NCBI GenBank assembly: GCA_000435835.1
Contig: FR883377.1
Span: forward strand, 1-7,674
DNA: 7,674 nucleotides
DNA from: Clostridium sp. CAG:221
Lineage (GTDB): Bacteria; Bacillota; Clostridia; Clostridiales; Clostridiaceae
Direction of reading: 5' to 3'
Shown here: positions 7,345-7,674 of the stretch, piece after piece
How positions within the stretch are numbered: the stretch's first letter is position 1
Layout: each line of letters opens with the position of its first letter
Position numbers and translations under genes: made by a program
Notes under the pieces: generated by a model
What the model was told of the DNA's origin: nothing
The model's database searches: none
Seen by the model: the letters and a program-made list of their open reading frames with translations, nothing else

Positions 7345-7378
7345 TAAAAAAGAGAACCTAAAAAGGTTCTCTTTTTTA
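7345..7378. terminator. Bidirectional Rho-independent terminator between convergent genes
   Basis: A6-GAGAACC (7346-7358) pairs perfectly with GGTTCTC-T6 (7365-7377) around the loop TAAAAA, giving 13 bp, or 14 with the outer T-A pair. The T run on each strand lets it stop the PLP-enzyme transcript on plus and the lexA transcript on minus. The lexA stop codon (7376-7378) is inside the outer end of the stem. Confidence 0.93.
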
Positions 7379-7674
7379 ATATGTTCTATATATACCTATA
7401 AGCTTACCAAGTATACTGCAGTTATCAACGATAATTGGTTCCATCTCATCATTTTCAGGTTGTAATCTTATATGATCATTTTCTCTATAGAAAGTTTTAA
7501 GGGTTGCTTCGTTTTCTATTAAAGCAACAATCTTATCACCATTAGATGCAGTTTGAGTTTTTTCAATTATAGCCAAATCTCCATCAAGTATACCTGCTTT
7601 AATCATACTGCTGCCACTTACTTTAAGCATAAATAAATCATTATTATGTTTAACATAATCTAATGGTAGTGGGA
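7376..7674 (-). CDS. lexA: LexA-type SOS repressor, C-terminal peptidase domain (5' part outside window)
   Basis: LexA represses DNA-damage genes and is inactivated by RecA-stimulated self-cleavage. Only the last 99 residues are visible; the open frame runs off the right edge, so the DNA-binding domain and the cleavage site cannot be seen. Reading from 7672, the fragment begins PLPLDYVKHNNDLFMLKVSG, matching the S24/LexA catalytic domain. The nucleophile is S22 of GSSM (codon 7609-7607) and the general base is K59 of EATLKTFY (codon 7498-7496). Their 37-residue separation equals that of E. coli S119 and K156. The end, ILGKLIGIYRTY, matches the final strands of LexA. The ATG at 7630 is an internal Met, because homologous sequence continues upstream of it. 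Another S24-family member, such as a UmuD-like or phage repressor protein, is possible, but the FxLP-like start and chromosomal setting favour LexA. Confidence 0.88.
   Translation of the reverse strand, partial: PLPLDYVKHNNDLFMLKVSGSSMIKAGILDGDLAIIEKTQTASNGDKIVALIENEATLKTFYRENDHIRLQPENDEMEPIIVDNCSILGKLIGIYRTY

Noticed and set aside
7376..7630. A complete small 84-residue protein starting at the ATG at 7630
   Set aside because: The frame stays open to the window edge and the upstream residues match LexA, so the ATG is an internal Met of a truncated gene.
1..7674. A previously undescribed defence system, mobile element or repeat array
   Set aside because: Every coding region belongs to a recognised chromosomal family, there are no direct-repeat arrays or transposase remnants, and base composition looks even throughout.

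Overview
The window is a stretch of AT-rich, low-GC Firmicute chromosome. Its gene content, gene order and protein sequences point to a Clostridium or close relative; the exact species cannot be read from the sequence. Translation signals are strong GGAGG-type sites, coding is dense, and spacers are short (47 to 86 bases). No RNA gene, insertion sequence, CRISPR array or phage gene was seen, and no stretch longer than 300 bases lacks a gene.

Layout. Bases 1-5653 hold three tightly packed plus-strand genes: mutS (mismatch recognition), mutL (endonuclease-type mismatch-repair mediator) and miaA (tRNA A37 dimethylallyltransferase). The gaps of 10 and 12 bases imply one transcript that starts upstream of the window. 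hfq (RNA chaperone) follows at 5701-5958. It has its own good sigma-A-type promoter (ATGACA, 17 bases, TATAAT) laid over the last codons of miaA, and a Rho-independent terminator whose stem begins inside its own last codons. A separate plus-strand gene at 6045-7322 has its own promoter and encodes a PLP-dependent enzyme of the methionine gamma-lyase-like family (B. subtilis YnbB type). A 13-bp bidirectional terminator lies between it and a convergent minus-strand gene. That gene runs off the right edge and encodes the C-terminal peptidase domain of a LexA-type repressor.

How the genes fit together. MutS and MutL are the two core mismatch-repair proteins. MutL carries the metal-dependent endonuclease motif DQHA(X)2E(X)4E, so it should nick DNA itself, as expected in organisms without MutH. 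Both proteins show candidate sliding-clamp-binding motifs, which would tie repair to the replisome. MiaA and Hfq act on RNA; mutL-miaA-hfq is a linkage found widely in bacteria. LexA governs the SOS response, so two DNA-damage systems flank the RNA genes and the PLP enzyme.

Overall this looks like a conserved housekeeping neighbourhood, not a new system. The most useful second-look points are the hfq expression signals, the two candidate clamp motifs in MutL, and the unassigned substrate of the PLP enzyme.
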